Shown piece by piece: positions 1 to 12,949 of a DNA stretch of 64,000 nt; position 1 is the stretch's first letter; every line of letters begins with the position of its first letter. The position numbers and the translations under genes are program-made. The notes under the pieces are model-generated. The model saw nothing but the letters and a program-made list of their open reading frames with translations. It did not search any database and was not told the DNA's origin. The DNA lies in NCBI GenBank assembly GCA_029891385.1, contig CM057230.1, forward strand, positions 54,787,414-54,851,413, in the 5' to 3' direction. This DNA is from Erythroxylum novogranatense. Its lineage: Eukaryota > Streptophyta > Magnoliopsida > Malpighiales > Erythroxylaceae.

Positions 1-18
1 CGCGGGAGATAAGATGTC

Positions 19-128
19 TGTGGTCCGAGTCGAATCAAACCACCGCCAATGAAATTTTCGGGGAACAGTGTGAAACAATGTTGAGCCGTTTGTGGTCCGA
101 ATCGAATGAAACCACCACCAATGAAATT
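19..128. repeat. Short direct repeat, 72-bp offset
   Basis: A block of about 38 bases beginning TGTGGTCCGA at 19 recurs at 91 with three substitutions (for example CGAGTCGAATC against CGAATCGAATG). The sequence between copies is not repeated a third time. The rest of 1-692 holds no convincing gene: the small open frame at 200-382 has no recognisable domain. The repeat may be the edge of a larger repetitive element cut by the window start. Confidence 0.6.
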
Positions 129-692
129 GTCGCGCGATATTTGAATGCACATGACTTTTATTTCGGGGTAAATTCTAATCAGACATTTACTTCAAAGTTA
201 TGTTCGGACATGGAGGCCTCATCGTTACAATTAAAATTGGACACGGATTGCTAATTTTTATGGTTAAGAAAATAATAAAGCCAGCATATCTCAAACATTT
301 TAACATTCTTACAACTCTTGATACAGTTGTTATTATCACCTCAAACATTTTATTACATAGTTGTTACAACTTCAAATACTAGACTTGCAATTCTAATTTC
401 CAAATCCAAATTCAGCCTAATTACAACGGAAGAAGAAAGATCACCAAAGCCCCTGTCGTATATATAATGTTATATTAATTTTCTCAAGTTAACTCTGAAT
501 GTCCCCTCAGAATGAGTTTATTTTCCACCTAGCCTAGTAATAGAAGTGGGGTCATTTTTGGTCCCACGAATTTAAACGAGTGGACATGCACGCATCACTC
601 TTTTATGCTTCTTGATGAGTGAAACATTTGTGACCATCACCATTTTCCTCCTTTTAATTTTTGTGGTTATCCTTTCCTCACATCAGAACAAC

Positions 693-2160
693 CACTACAA
701 CAAAAAGGTACATTTGGAAATCCAATAAGACGTCGCAGAAAACATTCTACGACGTTTATTAAAACGTCACAATAGACGTCGTAGATTATGGAGTAGGTAA
801 TAGGTTTCTGCGACGTCTGACTGAAGACGTCGTAGAATGCTTGCATATTCTGCGATGTTCATATAGACGTCAGGAAAGAACGGAAGAGTTTGCGACATTT
901 GGAGAGAACGTCAGGGAATGTTTGTGTTTTAACGACGTTTGAAGGACGTCGCAAAAAGGTGATATTCTGCGACGTCTGTTTGAACAGACGTCGTGGATTG
1001 TTATTTTTTATTAAAAAAATATTTATAATAATTTTGGTAAATTTAGTTTATAATGTTTTAATATAAATTAGAATTTCTTGATTTGTATTTATTGATCTGA
1101 ATATTTGAATAATTTTAAATTTAATAAATTAAAATAATTAAATTAAAATTTTTGAATTTAAAAAAAAATGAATAAATTAGATTTGTAATTAGCTTTTTAT
1201 TTAAATTTGTTTTAAATTTAAAAATAATTTTATTTAATTATTTGCTAATTTAAAATAATAATATTTATTTAATAACTATTAAATATTATTAATTAAATAA
1301 ATTTGTTTAATAATTCATCATTTTTTTGAATATATAATCAATTTTAATAATTATTCATGTATAACAAGAATTGAATACATACAAACAATTTATTAATTAA
1401 TTGCAATTCCCGAGTATGTCATAAAACGATAATTAAAATAAACAAAAAGTCATAAGTATTTAATATATCAATATGAGTACATGTTTAGTCTAAACGAACA
1501 TTATGTGTAGAACATATAAGTTCCAATCGATCCTGCATTTCTTTAAATTGTTTAGTCAATTGATCGACTTGAGACTGCAATTCCTGATTAACCCTCTTTG
1601 ACTCTTCTAATTCGTCTCGAAGTCTCTTTCTGACTAAAGTATTCCCTTATGGTCGATGCCTAATTTCTATACCAACAATGTAATATGTTCTAGTGTCGAG
1701 GACTTTGTCACACACTTCATTCACTGTCATGGGATGACTTTGTTCTATTGAATGTGTCATTTTATGACACATTAATTCCTGAAAAGGTAAGAATTAATTA
1801 CATACACATTCTGATTTAACTAATATTTGTAAATGGACTATGTACTCACCCATTTTACTTTGCTTTCGGCAGTTGTCCATTGCTCTTTGCTTTCATCATA
1901 ATGAGTGTGATACCATAGCTTCATCTGGCCACACTCTTCTCCATCCCTGTCACTCTGTTGTAAAAAACAATTATGACAAGTAATTCTTTTCATAAATTTT
2001 TAAATGTCAATCAAAGTAAAATATAATTAAAAAGATAGTAACTCACAATCTCATGTCGTATCGCTACAAAGGCCTTGGAGCCAGTGTTTTGTCGACATTT
2101 GACCTGACTCCGAGCAAGTTTGACTTTTCGACTTTTTTCCTAATCCTATACGTAGCAAAA
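693..2160 (-). mobile_element. Truncated CACTA (En/Spm) transposon
   Basis: At 693 the sequence begins CACTACAACAAAAAGG, the characteristic terminus of plant CACTA elements. From 727 to about 1000 there is a dense cluster of subterminal motifs built on GACGTCG/CGACGTC in both orientations, as expected for transposase-binding sites. About 480 bp of AT-rich sequence follows, then a minus-strand transposase fragment. I found no matching opposite terminus (ending GTTGTAGTG), so the element looks truncated on the right, and target duplications cannot be shown. Family assignment is strong; the right boundary is a guess at the last recognisable coding homology. Confidence 0.82.
1485..2145 (-). pseudogene. 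CACTA transposase C-terminal fragment
   Basis: The minus strand encodes, across at least three blocks, the C-terminal part of a plant Ptta/En/Spm-type transposase. An upstream block near 2145-2046 reads ARSQVKCRQNTGSKAFVAIR. A middle block near 1960-1855 contains CGQMKLWYHTHYDES. A last block (about 1790-1485) has MTVNEVCDKVLDTRTYYIVG followed by a Glu/Gln/Lys-rich probable coiled coil and a stop at 1487-1485. An in-frame TAA near 1650 interrupts the last block just after an IRHRP motif, so the copy is broken. Spacing between blocks suggests introns, as in autonomous relatives. The catalytic part is absent. Confidence 0.75.
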
Positions 2161-2290
2161 TCTATCATAACATATATAAATCACAAATCATAAATCATAA
2201 ATACTAAAACATCGAAATAATAAAAAAAATACCTTTATTAATCATAAAATGATTTGTACAATAAGTGCTAAAGGCAATTGCCTTTAGAGC

Positions 2291-2462
2291 ACTTCTCTAA
2301 TAGAAATGAAATGTTATGTAAAGTTGTGAAATGGCATGATCATGAATGATATTGAGTGTACACATAGATATATCTACACTTCTCTAATAGAAATGAAATG
2401 CTATGTAGAGTTGTGAAATGATATTATCATTAATGGTATTGAGTGTACCCATAGATATATCT
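2291..2462. repeat. Tandem duplication, two 87-bp units
   Basis: The unit starting ACTTCTCTAATAGAAATG at 2291 is repeated head to tail from 2378, with a handful of substitutions and a 2-bp length difference. Both copies end in CATAGATATATCT. No coding potential is visible. The surrounding 2160-3360 is noncoding and may be the leader of the LTR element that follows. Confidence 0.8.
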
Positions 2463-3360
2463 TATTTAAACAAATTTTCCAACTTTGTCATTAGATTGTT
2501 CAGTTTTTAAAGGTATTGAATGATGATTGATCATGAGTAAAAGCTTGGAATGTTAAGTTCTTGCTATGATTTTTGAAAGTTATTCATCTTTGTTTATGAT
2601 TATATATTCTTGGAAAATATGGTAATTGAGTAAATGTTTTTGGGTTTATGACCTTAATTTTGATGTTTTAAGTAAGGATGACCAAAAGTTAAGTATAGAG
2701 GAAATTGATGTGAGCTTAATTAATTGTATAATTATACCATAACATTTAGCTATGAATGACATAAAATTGCTTAAGATACTTATTTTGACTCATATGTGAT
2801 TTTAGGCACAATACGAAAGCAAAGAAGTTAAAGTGAGTTGAAAGCGCAATATTAGGGTCATTTTCCAAAGATTAATATTCACTTGTCTTCATGGAGTAAG
2901 AAGAAGAAAATTAGAGCAAGAAGAAAACAAATTCAATCCAAAAGAAGACAACAAAGAAGCAGCCAAGAGAAAGACCAAATGCAAAACGACATAATAACAA
3001 GAAATTAAAGTAATAATATGGCAACATCACATAGAGCTAAACGTAAATATATGTTAGGCGTTTCATGCAAGCAATGTGTGCATTTCATGTTATAGCTGGA
3101 CCAAAACAGCAGTGTAGGAGGATAGGCATGCAAGAAGAAAATGCCAATAATTGGAAGCATGAAGTAAAGCGTCGTGCAACAGGTGGAAGCAAGGAGATCA
3201 AAACGACGTTCAGCAGGTAGAAGCAAGGAGGAAAAAATCATAGCAGTAGACATCATGTCAAAACTGTTGGACCCCATTTCTGAAGTCCAATTCTTGCGAA
3301 AAATCGTAAGACTTAAGCGGTTTCCTATAGAGAACACCTTAATCATTATCAATTCATCTT

Positions 3361-6184
3361 CTTGCTCTGATGCCATGAGATTATGAAACTTCAAGTTTGG
3401 GCATAATAGAAGCTAAAAATCCTTCAGATTCATGGCGGGTTCACCGGCGAAACAATCGGCCAACATATGGGAGAAAAATCCACAAGTTCCCTTCGGGTGA
3501 AGTTCGCCACAGCGAACTCTTGACTTTGCCGCAGCGAAGGTCCCAAAATTTTTCCTCCTGTTCCTCTCGGGATAAATACGTCACGGTAAGAAAATTAACT
3601 TTCGTCGCGACGAACCTACAATGTTATTTTCACCACGACGACCATTGTGGTTTCGCCACAGCAAAACCCCCCAAAATCACAACCCTTTAACCAAAAAATT
3701 TATCTTTCCTAACCTTTCTTTCAATTTACATTGTCCCAAATTCACTTCCTTTAATGCGACACCATTTCATAACCATTCAACTACAAACATTATTTCATCA
3801 TACGCTCTAATCTCTACTCATTTAATTCATTGCTTATAACTAATTCTTATTCATCACAATTTCCTATCTTTCCTCTTTCTATAACACATCTCACTTACAT
3901 ATATATAACAATAACTTGTATTCAAAATTTATCATCTCAAATCAACAACCTTTCAAGTATACTTAATTTTAACTCAACATAATCCATACAAAATTCACAT
4001 TTCAATAACCTCAAAACAAAGAGTTTTACAAAGCTTTAATGACATTTCAAACCACAATACATCAATGTCTCAAAATCCCAAAATGCATAAGATACTTGAA
4101 CTAATAATCCTTGAAATGCGACTAAAACCTCATGATTACAAAATCTAGCTTAAAATACAAAACACGCAGGACTCGAAGCGATGCCTTGACTCTTGATCAC
4201 TCGATCTCATTTTCTTCACCTGAAGATGGGACGGAAGGAGGGTGAGCTTAAAAGCTCGTGGGTAATAGTTGATAACAAAAAAATAAACAAAAATTATTTT
4301 CAAAACTCATTGTCGTTGTACATTTTCGAAACCATAGTAATTTCGCAATAAAAATCCTCAAACATTTGTTTCTTAAGATTTTCAATTTGTCAAAAATTCA
4401 CAATAGTACAAATCATGTATCCATCCATCATGTCAAACATATCATGAGCACATAAGCATATCGGAATGGTCTAAAAGGTCCATAAACAGAACGAACTAGC
4501 ACATTTCTCATAAAGGGTCTTGTGTAGTCGTGAACAGAACGAGCTAATACAATTCTATAGCGTGGTTTTGCGTAGTCGTGAACATGAGGTAGTCCATGAA
4601 GGAGCTCCATGCCACTAGCAAGCAGGCGGGAGAAGCCTTTAGTCAAAGTGCACTTGACAACAGAATGGACCAAACCAAACCCACATAACATGTATTTCAT
4701 AATCTTGTAAACTGTGTTGCCCAAAATGGCACTACTTGAAAACTTGAGTTTCATGAGCATATAATATTTCATATGCATTTTTAAAACTTGATTTCATAAA
4801 CTTGCTATTCTTTTTCAGAAATCACTTAAAAAATCTCTTTATAAATCATTACACAATTCATGTAGCAAACATATAATAGATTTCACAAATCATGCAAAAG
4901 CAAAAGATGCAACACTTATGATGCAATTGAAATCATTAAACTTCTTTGATTTAAAGAAAAATAGTAGTAGCTACATGTACCTACCTCAATTTTCTTGCTT
5001 AAATACTTGCTCAAAGGTGCCTCATTCTTTGCTCCTATTGCCTTCCTTGATTTCCTTTAACAATAGCCAAAATCTCCATTCAATAGGAATTCCAATTTAT
5101 GATCCGGTAAATAAAGAAATTTGATAATACTTTCTTCTAGAACAATGTTCCCCATTGTCTTAAGTTTCTAATGACTCCAAAATCATTTAATTTGGTTCAG
5201 TACTCTAAAATTTATGCCCCAATCATTTTTGGTTTGTTCCAATACTAACACAACATTCTATATTCAACTTCCCTTCAACAATTGAGATCCTTATAGACTT
5301 AATTTAAACTTGATTCCTTAATACAATTTGTAGCCCTATGTCTCTAGTTTACACCAAATCAAAAATCACTCAATTTGGATAACTACACAAAAAGTTATGC
5401 TTAAAATATCAAAGCATATTTTGTACTGGAAAGTTCACCGCAGTGACCTAGATAAGTTCGCGTTGGAAAGTTCGTCGCAGTGAACCAAAAAGTTGGCCAC
5501 GGTGAACTTTTACAGAAACATACTTCGGGAATATTTTTTTCTACATTTTCCAACTTTTTACTTCCCACATTTCACATATAACCCATCTAAACACTAAACC
5601 ATCACTTCTACTTCATTTCAACCCAATATCATTGACAAATACATCTAAATCTATTTTTGATCATTAACCCTAAAAACTAAACATATGCATTTACCCATTC
5701 TCAACAACTCCCCACACATATTCATCTCTTAAGTAACATAAAAACATGTTTCATTCTTCTAATCAAGAAGAATGATGTTTATACTTACCTTGATTTAGCT
5801 TCAAAATCTTCAAAGTCTTTAAGATCTCCAAAACCCTAGCTTTCTTCTTTTCTTTTCTTCTTCTTTTCTCTTCTTTTTCTCCTTCACTCACGTTTCTTTC
5901 TTCTCTCCAATGCAAGACACATTTTATTCTTCTTTTAATACCCTACATGTGTGTGCAAAGTCCATTTTGCCCCTTCCCTCATGCCTTATGTCTTATAACC
6001 TTAAATATCATGCCCAATTTGCCCTTATACAATCTTACAACTTTAATACTTCAATTCAATTAACCTATGTCATAAAATCTTACCAACATTGACATAATAA
6101 TTAACTCTACAAAATAATCCCTTAAGGACCTTATAATTTATTTAAATCTTGCTTAGTTTACAAGAAATATTCCGGGGCCCAACA
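3361..6184 (-). mobile_element. LTR retrotransposon 5' LTR with primer-binding site
   Basis: Read on the minus strand, an LTR of about 2.8 kb starts TGTTGGGCCCCGG at 6184 and ends ATAATCTCA at 3376. It is followed directly by TGGCATCAGAGC (3375-3364), a one-base variant of the initiator-Met-tRNA primer-binding site common in plant retrotransposons. The LTR contains several short inverted motifs of the type GTTCGCCACAGCGAAC. The internal side (3360 down to about 2200) is a noncoding leader, and no gag or pol is present, so this is a 5'-end fragment. A minus-strand open frame at 3394-3005 straddles the PBS and is not a convincing gene. Clade cannot be assigned; Ty3/gypsy is likely from the LTR size. 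Confidence 0.65.
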
Positions 6185-7170
6185 AAAACACAGAACATCT
6201 AATGAAAAATGTAGACTTTAGGCAATAAGAATAAAACAAAAAAGTGAGGAGGGTTTTAATGTGTTGTGTTTTGAAAATAAAAGAACAGTGAGGTTAGCTT
6301 TTCGGTAGAAGTGGTCAACTGAAGTAATTTCCTTGAGAGCTCTTGGTTTTAATGAAGATGAGGGCAAAGCTCTCAACCATGAGAGACCTATAAAGAGGTA
6401 GCTTACCGATGCCGGTTCGAAGGAGATATCGACACCGAAGACGTAGTTAAGTTTATTTCTCCTCTTATTTGTTGTTTCTTTCTCTCTTTAAAAATTGATT
6501 GTGTTATCCTATGCGTATGAACCTATTAGGTATTATGAAAAAAATTATATGAATGTGTTCATTAGAACGTTTTATTATAAACTCATTGCTAGAATTTCAA
6601 TATAATTTGTAATTGTTATATTTGAAATTCATTTGTAGTGACTAATGGTTCATAATCATTATGGGTCATAACCTAGGTTAAATGATGCATTATATGTGGT
6701 TGTTGCCTTAATTAATCGGGTTTTCTAATTAGTAATGCTACTACCCAATTGAATCTAGAGATCGTATCCTAAATTATTTAGTAGTTACGTTTAATTAATG
6801 ATCGCATCTTCATTAAACAATATTTAAGGGAAAAATCAGGTTAACTGGCAACCCATGATTAATAGTTGCCAAGAGAGGTTTGAGAACAACATATCAATGA
6901 AATATGTTTAATTAGGGTATAGGCCAAGATTAAACTAAAGAACTGTGTCCATAATACATTTATCATTTTTATCATTTTTGCATATTTTCTTTAAATTTTT
7001 TATTAATTTAGTTTCATTTTATTTTCTTATTTCATTAACCACCCTGAACCCTAAATATCGATTAATTTCATTTCAATAACTTTATACACATTCTCTGTGG
7101 GATTGACTCAGACTCACCACTACTATAGTGACAATCTAGTTTATTTTGACTAGTGTTACGAGGTGTTGTC
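6185..7170. other. Noncoding, retroelement-like remnant
   Basis: No gene is visible. The phrase GTGGGATTGACTCAGACTCACC near 7097 resembles a sequence that often lies near the 3' end of plant Ty3/gypsy LTRs, so this is probably another decayed LTR fragment. No clear ends or target duplications were found. Confidence 0.35.
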
Positions 7171-9479
7171 ATGTGCTCATAATCAACTTTACGCAGAGCT
7201 AGTATTTTAGAATGATTTGATGAAGTTACAACTACTATTTGCTTTATAAACCATCATTATATAACAATGCCTCCATAAGTAAAGACATATTTTCTATGAT
7301 TACCCTTCATGGAGATTTAATATACATCCAACATTCACATGTCCAGGAAATTCAAGTAATTGGGGTTGATCTTCTCTAAATAAAATAAGCACATATCCTT
7401 AATTTTTTAATATGTAACACAAAATGTGTTTAACTATATTCCATTGTCTTCAGGTTGAAAAAATACTTATCCTTGGTAACAAATTCATGATAAATGAAAT
7501 ATTTATTTTAGTATAATTAGTAGAAATTAATGTAGCAATTTCATTAAGATAAGATACTTTTGGCTAAGTAATTCTTTATCACTTTATATAAATCTATACA
7601 TTTCTTCTTCTTTTTTTGCTAAATGACCGTACAACTATAAGACAATTAAGTGGATGAGATATATCCACGTGAAAGCACTTTAGGACCTTTGCACAGTGAC
7701 TTGATCAATGGAAAAAAAATTTTGATTGAAACAATGTCAATATGAAAATCGAGAGAAAATTTTGTTCTACCTAAACCTCTTATTTCAACTTGTATCTTTA
7801 AACATGTAATAACCTTACAAAAATTTTTATGTAATCTCTACATACAAAAATAATGACAAATCCATCATTGTAATTCTTGTTAAAATTTATGAACATATGG
7901 AATTATTAGTATATCTCTTCACTAGTAAATATTTATTGAGTTAATCATACCACATTCATATATATTACTTTCATTCAAACTTTGTCCTTTATAACTCCAA
8001 TGAATATAGGTCATGACATTTAGAATCATTAATTTCAAGCAGTTTAATTTCTTTAGGGAATTTCATATAAAGGTCACATTTTAATGATATGTAGAGATAT
8101 GTCATAACTACAACCATTAGTCACTTAACAGGCTTTGTTGAGCCATCATGCTTACTAAGAGATAAAATGTACTCATCAACCTCTTACTTTCTAAACCAGC
8201 TGCTTATTTGAGGGATGTAGTTCAAGCTGATGTTTCTTGCAAAAATGGTAGTGGAACACATATTTCTCTATAGTTTGACAATTGGTCTACATAAGGACAA
8301 CTTATTCACTCCCAAGGTACATCAAGGAATTCTCTTATCCTACCTATTCACACTAAACTCATCTTATTAATCAATAAAAACACTTGGAAAATCATTAATT
8401 CCTTAGTAATCTGTAACCCCACTACCCCCTAATCCATCTACCCTTGATACATTTTATTGTAAGGACCATTCACTGGCTTTCAACTCATAATTCTCTTCCT
8501 AAGCGTGTTAGACAGAAATACACAGTAGGTATAAGACTTTGTGTGTGTATTATTTAGAAAGAAAGAAACTCTAGGAGATTTGCAACCAAGTTCACATCAA
8601 TTGAATCTCTCAGTACATAAGTCATCAATGGGATTAGAGAACTTGTCCTACCAATGAATATTGCACAAAACTGTTGCTCCAATATGTTATCTTCTGTATA
8701 CATTTACCAAAGTTTTCACATTCTAAACATCGGGATTCTTGGTAAGCATATGCATTGAGTTTATAACAAGTAAAAGGGCACCCCTATCCTTGAACTTTAT
8801 TTTGGTTGTAATACATTCCCTTATCAATGATATTTCATTTCTTAAAAAAAAAAAGACAAAATGTAATAACATTCATTACATAAGCATATCTCTCCTAAAA
8901 ATCAATGTTAGTTCTTTATAAAAAAACCTTATATTACTGATCGTACTTTGTACCTCACCACTTCACTCTTCTCATTTCATTTTCACATCCATATCTATTT
9001 ATAACAAACTAATTTTAAATTTTTAGTGTTACCATTACCGGCCTAAAAATGTAATGGCTATTTAAGGAATTTTGTTAAGCTTGAACTAATTTTTCCTAAT
9101 TTTTCTAATAATCTATTTAAGGAGATTGATCAATTCCTAAATTAGGGCCATTATATGTAATATTTATTATAGTTGCAAATGAAGTATTAGCATTCATTAG
9201 TAGTACACCCTCTATTGTAAGAGGTTACTTTGATTGAATTACCTCTTCTGGACAATTAATTAGTTCACTTTTGCTATTATTTCTCTAGGAATTTTATCCT
9301 TTTCTTTTAATTATTTTCTTGCTTTAATTATGATCATATTGATATATAATGGTAGGAACATTTTTCCTACTAGAACATCTATCTGATCAGAAGCATTCAT
9401 AATTTTAGTACCAATAAAATTTTAGTCACCATTTTAGTGTCAATAAAAATTTTTTTACAATGGAGCTAGGTTTTGCAAA

Positions 9480-9900
9480 CGAAGTATCTTTTGAACTTCT
9501 AATTCACATTAATTCATTCTACAATCAAGGAAAACTAACATGTTCCGTGTGAATTTGATTCATTTCTTAAGTAATTTTTCTCTCTTTAATGGTGAAAATT
9601 GATTTTTATAATGATAAATAATTGATCTAAGCCAACTAATTTTGTAGCAAGTAAAATAGCAAGACCTTAAGCTATGACAATCAACCGTGTTTTCATAAAA
9701 AATTGTCCTTGTTATTAATTGTAGCTTTTTAAGTATGAACACAAACTACAAGATTTTAATTAACATCAAATGCCTTAGAAGTAAATTCAACAGCATTATC
9801 AAGTCTAATAGAATTTATTGATAAATCTAGAATTTTGCACACAATATAGTTGTTCGATAAAGAAGTTTAGCAAAAGTAATATTACATGTTGAAAAGAAAG
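9480..9900 (-). pseudogene. Copia integrase remnant
   Basis: This is the best-preserved part of the copia remnant. It carries an LDN-x-EFTS motif (the second catalytic Asp region of the integrase core), then a stretch corresponding to the region around the third acidic residue. The open frame at 9742-9560 covers only part of it; stops occur before and after. The expected alanine- and histidine-rich segment has been scrambled by frameshifts. It cannot encode an active integrase. Confidence 0.65.
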
Positions 9901-9971
9901 TAACATAAGACCATCAAGTTAATACATCTTTTAAAATCATAAAATAGTGAAATGAAACACAAGAAGGATTA

Positions 9972-10005
9972 ATAGGATCATATATATATATATATATGAT
10001 CCTAT
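9972..10005. repeat. 34-bp perfect AT-rich palindrome
   Basis: ATAGGATCA, a TA run and TGATCCTAT form a perfect inverted repeat with no spacer. A further TA run follows. It is likely a microsatellite expansion inside the copia remnant, able to extrude as a cruciform. Confidence 0.85.
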
Positions 10006-11274
10006 ATATATATGAAGGTCTATATATGAATTTTGCTTATAAATAAGTAGTGGGTTGGAATTCACTTTTAATAGAATCTTCTTACTTGTTCTTTAAAGGA
10101 TTCTCATTTGAACTTCCAATAATTTATTGTATCATTATTGATCCAGAAAGACCAAGACAGTTATGCCAAATCCTAAGTGTATTTACGGTAATGAACTTCT
10201 GGTTTATGACCATAGTTGTCTAAATTTTTCTTATTGTTATGCACATTCAAACACCTTCTTGGTATTTGAATTAGCTTTTGTAATGCGTGAAAACTAATTC
10301 ATGTTTTAGAGTTAACATTGACCAATATTTTTAATTACACATTTTTTATTTTACATTTGCAAAAAAAGTTAACATTGATCTATATTTTTAATCCTACATT
10401 TTCCTGTTTCATTATTTTGATTTCTACGTTATCTATTCATTATTCCCAGGCAGAATTTCCAGGCTTCAGCTTGTTTAAAATTGTGAGAAGAAAAAATGAA
10501 GAAGAATAGTTTTGAAGTTTCGCGCAGCCTCTCTCCACCAAGTTCACGCGAAAAGTATTGTGGTGAAGTAATATAATTGATCTATAATAGTACTATTGCT
10601 CGTGTCCAGTCAAGTTACGGTTGGTAAGAGGTCAAGGACCATGTTCTGAGATGACAATAAATAGAGAAGCGGTCATCTTTAGATGTTAGTATTTAATAGG
10701 TTAAGTTGAAATTTGGGTAATTTCGTTTTTTTCCTATTTCAGCCATTTGGTACTCTCAATGTATATGATAATGAAAGTAGCAATATTACTCCTTATTTAA
10801 TGTAGATAAAATTTTACACAATATCTTTTACATTTAATTGATTTATATGTGCATACAAATTTAAGTTGTATAAAATTTATCAATATAAACTATTAAAAAA
10901 GAAATAAAGGGATTTTATCTAATCATTTGGAAAGAAGATTTAAGGAACTAATTTTTAAATAACTGAAGATTATGGATGTAAAAAAATCACTTATAGTTTC
11001 TAAAGATAGAGTTTTATATAATATTATTTTCCAATATGTAATCCTAATCAATAGGATACATTTAAGAGCTAAATCAATTAATTACTGCCACCTAAAAATA
11101 TTTGTACGATTGTTAAAAATATTAATTACCGCTACTTAAAAACTTGTGAACAAAAGTTTTACAATGTACATAATATCCTTCTCTAAGTTAAAGTCAACTT
11201 TTCGTTGTGGCAATCAGCACGATCGATGGTACATTCTCGTCCATCTGTACTCTACTCGTTGGCTTGGCTATGTC

Positions 11275-11334
11275 CACGTGCATCACACGGATGACATGAG
11301 CACAACGTAAAGTACCAGTGGATGTCTATATAAA
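11275..11334 (+). promoter_or_regulatory. G-box and TATA box of the RING-H2 gene
   Basis: A perfect G-box CACGTG lies at 11275-11280, and TATATAAA at 11327-11334, about 40 bp before the first ATG at 11374. The spacing fits a start of transcription near 11355-11365 with a very short leader. G-boxes bind bZIP/bHLH factors in light, abscisic-acid and stress responses (family knowledge). Which response applies here is not shown by the sequence. Confidence 0.6.
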
Positions 11335-11373
11335 CACAATGCTTCGGCCACAAATTTTCACACAAAAATCTGA

Positions 11374-11832
11374 ATGCTCTTTTCCCACTACTACTCTTGT
11401 TCTTATCTGTCCTCACTTGATCGGGCCAATCTATACACCATGTTTAGTTACATGGTTTCAATTGTTGGATATCTGGGATGGGCACTGAATTTCATGCTTC
11501 ACTACTCTTTCTTCCAAAGTCATCACCCGCTTCGTGAAGAAGAACTGACTTGGTACTGTACTGACAACATTCTGGAACAAAAGGAGCCTGTCGAATGTGC
11601 TGTTTGTTTGTGCAAGATTGAACATGGACAGGAGGATAGAGAACTGAGATGTAACCATCAGTTTCACAGAGTTTGCATAGATAGATGGCTGGAACACCAG
11701 GGTTTTACGTGTCCCCTTTGCAGAGATTTCGTGAGTCCACCAAGACTCTTCACTGAGCTTGGAATGGAAGTGCTGGTTCTAAAATATCGTTCTTTCGGTT
11801 GCAGTGACCGCGACACATGGTGGCTCCGATGA
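11374..11832 (+). CDS. RING-H2 zinc-finger protein, probable E3 ubiquitin ligase
   Basis: This single-exon gene encodes 152 residues. Residues 24-46 are hydrophobic and could anchor the protein in a membrane. A canonical RING-H2 finger follows: Cys75, Cys78, Cys93, His95, His98, Cys101, Cys113 and Cys116, with Trp105 (RWLE) in the usual E2-contact position and Pro114 between the last two Cys. The layout (short hydrophobic N-terminus, one RING-H2 near the C-terminus, about 150 residues, no intron) matches plant RHA2/brassinosteroid-responsive RING-H2-like ligases, which transfer ubiquitin from an E2 to substrates in hormone and stress signalling. The first ATG fits the TATA box; a second in-frame ATG at 11440 (residue 23) would remove only the extreme N-terminus. 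The gene stands alone between transposons. Substrate and exact orthologue are unknown. Confidence 0.88.
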   Translation: MLFSHYYSCSYLSSLDRANLYTMFSYMVSIVGYLGWALNFMLHYSFFQSHHPLREEELTWYCTDNILEQKEPVECAVCLCKIEHGQEDRELRCNHQFHRVCIDRWLEHQGFTCPLCRDFVSPPRLFTELGMEVLVLKYRSFGCSDRDTWWLR

Positions 11833-12949
11833 TTCATGATTTGCTTGCAGTTGTATAATAGTTAAAGAGTCGTCTCTTCTTAAATCTCTGTTGCATATAG
11901 CGCTAAATAATCTGTGATGATGAAAGTAGAAGTTTTCAGTGCGATCTTGGAATATATCATCTTTAAACTTCAAATCAAAAGATTTTTCTAGTTAGAAAAT
12001 GTCTATGTGTGGGTATGAAAATGGACAGTCTTACGGTCTGTTTGGTTAGCGTCTGCAATAGGTAGGGACAGGACAGAACAAGATGCGATGACGAGACGAG
12101 CGAGAGAAAATTGATCAAAGCATGTGAGATGTTTGGTTGCGGTGGATAGACAGAGAGAAAATTGTCTTCGTCCTGCGGACGAATGCTGTTTAGTTGCGAT
12201 GTAATGAAAAAAGATTTAATGTCAAAATGCCTCGCAGATAATGTATTGGAAAGATGTAATTCAATAGTTATTTCATAATTGTGTCAATATTTATATTAAG
12301 TGTATTTTCCAACTCTACTAACATTAATTATCTTATTAATTATATTTTTTATAACAATTATTATTGATACAATTAATATTAATTTTTGTAATTGTTGTTA
12401 GTATAATTCATTGGTTATTTTATAAGTATAAAATATTTATTTGAAGTTTATTTGCAACTCTAATAATTATTATTATGTTATTATTATAAATTCAGAATCG
12501 GAAAATAATAAAATTAATATAAATATGAATATTAAGTAAAATTATGTCATCAACATTATCATTGGTATGGTTATAATTTAATGATTATTATTAGTATTAT
12601 CATTATGAATTTATTGTTATTATTACTATTATTATTATTATGAACATTATTGCATGTAGTTTAATGTTACAAAGCATTACAACATGAAAACATTTATCCA
12701 TGCTCTTGTCCAGAGAGAGAGGAAAGATACCATTCACCTCTATTTCATTCTACCATTCACAAATCCTTATCTTAAGTTTTACAGCAGGAGACTTGAAATG
12801 GATGCAGATTTATTTTTTCCAGGCCACAGACAGAGGCTTGGATTCTCTGCACACTAAAATACAAATGCGGAGAATCAAATGAAGGAGATACCGTGCATAT
12901 CAACAAAGAATTGGGGGAAATTCGGAAAAAAAAAAATTACAAAACAAGT

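Larger units (their letters stand above)
7180..10260 (-). mobile_element. Decayed Ty1/copia retrotransposon
   Basis: Translating the minus strand in shifting frames recovers copia polyprotein motifs in the right order. GAG-pre-integrase-like sequence (LWHNCLGLSGSIMI) is near 10180-10130. Integrase core (IRLDNAVEFTSKAFDVN) is near 9830-9770, and downstream integrase (KKLQLITRTIFYENT) near 9730. A linker resembling LEVQKILRLQNLAP lies near 9515-9475, and RNase H (VFTYGGIV, then VVTSSNHSKILALRK) at about 7290-7195. Many stops and frameshifts separate the pieces, and an AT-repeat palindrome lies inside. No LTRs were identified. The copia assignment rests on motif order; the element is certainly dead. 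Confidence 0.72.

Noticed and set aside
200..382. 60-residue open frame
   Set aside because: No domain, no promoter or plausible codon pattern, and it lies in repeat-like sequence.
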